This document shows positions 54,047-55,952 of a DNA stretch of 55,952 nt, one piece after another. The DNA comes from Fibrobacterota bacterium (GTDB lineage Bacteria > Fibrobacterota > Chitinivibrionia > Chitinivibrionales > FEN-1185). The position numbers and the translations under genes were made by a program. Numbering within the stretch: the stretch's first letter is position 1; each line of letters opens with the position of its first letter. The stretch is taken from assembly GCA_003165595.1 (NCBI GenBank), contig PLWQ01000028.1, forward strand, positions 320,168 to 376,119, written 5' to 3'. Under the pieces are notes generated by a model, which worked only from the letters and a program-made list of their open reading frames with translations, was not told the origin of the DNA and ran no database searches.

Positions 54047-54217
54047 TCACAAGTGTTTCTTATCCATCAACGCAAACACGCCATGTGTATACTCGTCTTC
54101 GTCTTCTTCATTCGTAATTTGCGCCTGCTCCAACCATGCGTTCCACCAGGCCTCCAACTCCTCATAGGGCATGGCCGCGAGGTCAAGGTCTTCCTCGCTT
54201 AGAAATTCGTCCCGCAT
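54047..54217 (-). CDS. Small acidic protein of unknown function
   Basis: A 56-residue acidic protein from the ATG 54215-54217 (LSEEDLDLAAMPYEELEAWWNAWLEQAQITNEEDEDEYTHGVF). It starts directly after the stop of the previous gene (54219-54221), so translation is coupled. The size, acidity and order are those of an antitoxin-like partner, but no family is recognised. Confidence 0.6.
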   Translation of the reverse strand: MRDEFLSEEDLDLAAMPYEELEAWWNAWLEQAQITNEEDEDEYTHGVFALMDKKHL

Positions 54218-54218
54218 T

Positions 54219-55028
54219 TTACTCACGGCTCTTTCGTGTTGAAATTGTGAAAGGCAATACACCGGCGGCCCTCTTCCGAATGATCTTATGTGCTTCCATC
54301 AGGGACCGGCCGACAGTTTCCTTTTCTACCTCTTTCCAGCTTTCCGCCCACCTTTGGGCAGCCGCGGAGTAGCGTTCAAGACGACGCTCGTTGGTGTGCA
54401 TGAGCCTGCGCCGCTCCGCATCAAGGGCAGTTTCAAGCGTTTCGATATTTGCAAGAGCGCTCTCTTCGATACCGCGCTTGAGTAGAATGCCGAGTACGAG
54501 CGTTGGCGCATCCTTATAAATGTCCAGAATATCACGGGCGCTTCTGCCGTAACGCACTCTGTCTTCGCGCTTCTCCATCTTTCTGGCCAGTTCGCCGATA
54601 ATTGCATAATCTTTTTCGCGATTGGTCTTTTTGAGTTCTGCAAGATCGGCACGGTTTACAAATGGCGGTCTCCGATTCTCTTGCTCAAGCCAAATCGTAG
54701 ACAGACGCTCCTCGTCGATTCGCGGCGGCCGGGAGACAAAATCTGTCCGTACCCGCAGATTGTCTTTGGTAAACTCAAAATGGGAACTCCAGCCCCCGGC
54801 GAGCCATCGAGCATCAAGAGGCGCGCCGAAGCGGTAGCGTGCGCCATGGCTTTGGAGAACTTGCAAAATCCAGGTAAGGGCCTCCACTTCCTCCCTTACG
54901 ATCCAGTCGCCATCTTTGCTCATAATCGCAAGGCGATGCAACACCACGGCCTGGCCGGAACTCAGGATGGCCCGTAAGCGACCGTCATTGAATTGATTTG
55001 TCAGATCAACGTAGATATTCATGGTCAT
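54219..55028 (-). CDS. Hypothetical protein, possibly nucleotidyltransferase-like
   Basis: A 269-residue protein started at ATG 55026-55028; an ATG at 55022, with GGA 6 nt before it, is also possible. The first half (AILSSGQAVVLHRLAIMSKDGDWIVREE, GARYRFGAPLDARWLAGGWSSHFEF, VRTDFVSRPPR) has the strand-helix order of a nucleotidyltransferase-like fold, but no GS-x-D motif. The second half is helical and charged (ERRRLMHTNERRLERYSAAAQRWAESW). With its small acidic partner it may be a toxin-antitoxin-type pair. It starts 27 nt after the fcl stop. Confidence 0.6.
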   Translation of the reverse strand: MTMNIYVDLTNQFNDGRLRAILSSGQAVVLHRLAIMSKDGDWIVREEVEALTWILQVLQSHGARYRFGAPLDARWLAGGWSSHFEFTKDNLRVRTDFVSRPPRIDEERLSTIWLEQENRRPPFVNRADLAELKKTNREKDYAIIGELARKMEKREDRVRYGRSARDILDIYKDAPTLVLGILLKRGIEESALANIETLETALDAERRRLMHTNERRLERYSAAAQRWAESWKEVEKETVGRSLMEAHKIIRKRAAGVLPFTISTRKSRE

Positions 55029-55055
55029 TCCAAGAACAGGGTTGTCCGGAAGCAG

Positions 55056-55952
55056 CTAAAATCTATTTGCTTTCCCCTTGTCCCCGAGCATTTTGATAAA
55101 ATCCTGGTACGCCAGCCCTATTCCTTCTTCCAGTTCTGTCTTGTGCCGCCAGCCCATGGCATGAAGCTTTGAACAGTCCAGCAATTTGCGAGGCGTGCCG
55201 TCGGGCTTGGAAACATCAAAATCAATTTCGCCGTCGTATGCCACGACTTTCCTGACCGTTAGCGCAAGCTCCCGGATAGTGACTTCTTTGCCGGATCCGA
55301 TGTTGACAATATCGTTGCCATCGTGCTTTTCCATGAGGAAAATGCACGCATCCGCAAGATCGTCTGAGTACAAAAATTCCCGAGTCGGATTTCCGGTTCC
55401 CCAGATGGTCACCTTCGGTGCCCCGGACATCTTTGCCTCGTGAAACCGCCTGATGAGCGCAGGCAGAACGTGAGAATTCAATGGATGGTAAGTGTCGTTT
55501 GGCCCGTAAAGGTTCGTGGGCATCACAGAAATGAAATTTGTTCCGTATTGCCTGTTGTAGCTCTGGCACATGACTATACCCGCGATCTTGGCCAGCGCAT
55601 ATGGCTCATTGGTCGGTTCGAGCTTGCCGGAAAGCAGGCTGTCTTCCGGCATGGGCTGCGGTGCAAGCTTCGGATAGATGCAGGAAGACCCCAGGAAAAG
55701 CATCTTCTTAACCTTGTATTTCCAGGATTCGTTGATGATATTCATCTGGACCTGCATGTTGCTGAATATGAACTCTGCAGGGAAGGTGTTGTTGGCATAA
55801 ATTCCGCCGACTTTTGCCGCTGCAAGAAAGACGTACTCGGGCTTTTCGCCGGCGAAGAACACTTCAACCGCATGTTGATTGGTCAAATCAAGTTCACTGC
55901 GTGGTTTTAGCAATAGATTGTCAAATCCCTTTTCCCTGAGTTTGCGGACAAG
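55056..55952 (-). CDS. fcl: GDP-L-fucose synthase, partial at right edge
   Basis: The gene is open through the right edge; about 299 residues are visible and the N-terminal NADP-binding GxxGxxG is outside. The NAD(P)-dependent epimerase/reductase motifs are clear: [24 protein letters not shown], the catalytic YALAK near the middle, and [25 protein letters not shown]. The enzyme makes GDP-L-fucose from GDP-4-keto-6-deoxymannose. It belongs with the cupin and UDP-sugar dehydrogenase in polysaccharide synthesis. Confidence 0.92.
   Translation of the reverse strand, partial: LVRKLREKGFDNLLLKPRSELDLTNQHAVEVFFAGEKPEYVFLAAAKVGGIYANNTFPAEFIFSNMQVQMNIINESWKYKVKKMLFLGSSCIYPKLAPQPMPEDSLLSGKLEPTNEPYALAKIAGIVMCQSYNRQYGTNFISVMPTNLYGPNDTYHPLNSHVLPALIRRFHEAKMSGAPKVTIWGTGNPTREFLYSDDLADACIFLMEKHDGNDIVNIGSGKEVTIRELALTVRKVVAYDGEIDFDVSKPDGTPRKLLDCSKLHAMGWRHKTELEEGIGLAYQDFIKMLGDKGKANRF

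Noticed and set aside
53823-54050. Intact 75-residue gene
   Set aside because: Its first half is Arg-rich junction sequence that includes the cupin duplicate read in another frame; only the tail resembles a protein family.
1-55952. CRISPR array
   Set aside because: No regularly spaced direct repeats with unique spacers were seen; the tandem tract at 35921-35968 has a 9-nt period only.

Overview
The window looks like a chromosomal contig from an uncultured, fairly GC-rich Gram-negative bacterium. I see lipoproteins with clear lipoboxes, an OmpA-family protein with thrombospondin-type-3 calcium repeats, polysaccharide nucleotide-sugar genes, and one secreted protein ending in a T9SS-like sorting domain. 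Together these fit the FCB/Fibrobacterota neighbourhood. That placement is inference; there is no rRNA gene in the window to settle it.

Layout. 1-2881: histidine biosynthesis (hisH, hisF) and an FAD/NAD(P) oxidoreductase. 2906-8574 (minus): three envelope proteins (YajG-like secreted protein, OmpA/TSP3 protein, large lipoprotein). 9277-10921: Crp/Fnr regulator and an exported MEMO-like protein. 10960-15240 (minus): a 1426-residue P-loop ATPase with about 22 TPRs. 15517-21202: lipoprotein, pteridine-reductase-like SDR, then a signalling operon (periplasmic-binding-like histidine kinase, receiver protein, receiver-PP2C phosphatase). 21247-23566: lipoprotein nuclease/phosphatase and a DUF4160/DUF2442 pair.

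23567-36000 is accessory. A 54-nt piece of the acyl-carrier-protein (ACP) 3' end occurs twice (52/54 identical), bracketing about 3.8 kb with a DUF2089/beta-helix operon, a winged-helix-like protein, a T9SS-like protein and a WYL remnant. Then come an ACP/BtrH-like/HTH set, clpB behind a good sigma-54-type promoter, and a low-GC patch holding two unrecognised genes, a 40-residue gene and another unknown gene. Four perfect hairpins and an oddly anticodoned class II tRNA follow, then a mosaic repeat in two orientations and an internally deleted rtcB.

36502-45442 returns to core genes: cutA, a receiver protein, hrpA, glmS, ridA, scpA, and a DTW-domain tRNA-modification gene. 45423-55952 carries nucleotide-sugar genes (UDP-sugar dehydrogenase, mannose-6-phosphate-isomerase-type cupin, partial GDP-fucose synthase) around the most unusual locus. 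That locus is a TPR gene overlapping by ATGA a 1651-residue protein that appears to join a BrxC/PglY-like ATPase to a PglZ-like phosphatase domain, with none of the other BREX genes nearby.

Most credible candidates for undescribed biology: the TPR + ATPase-PglZ fusion (47511-53455); the hairpin array plus class II tRNA with UGG anticodon and C33 (34725-34963); and the ACP/BtrH/HTH set beside a duplicated ACP end (27468-29396).
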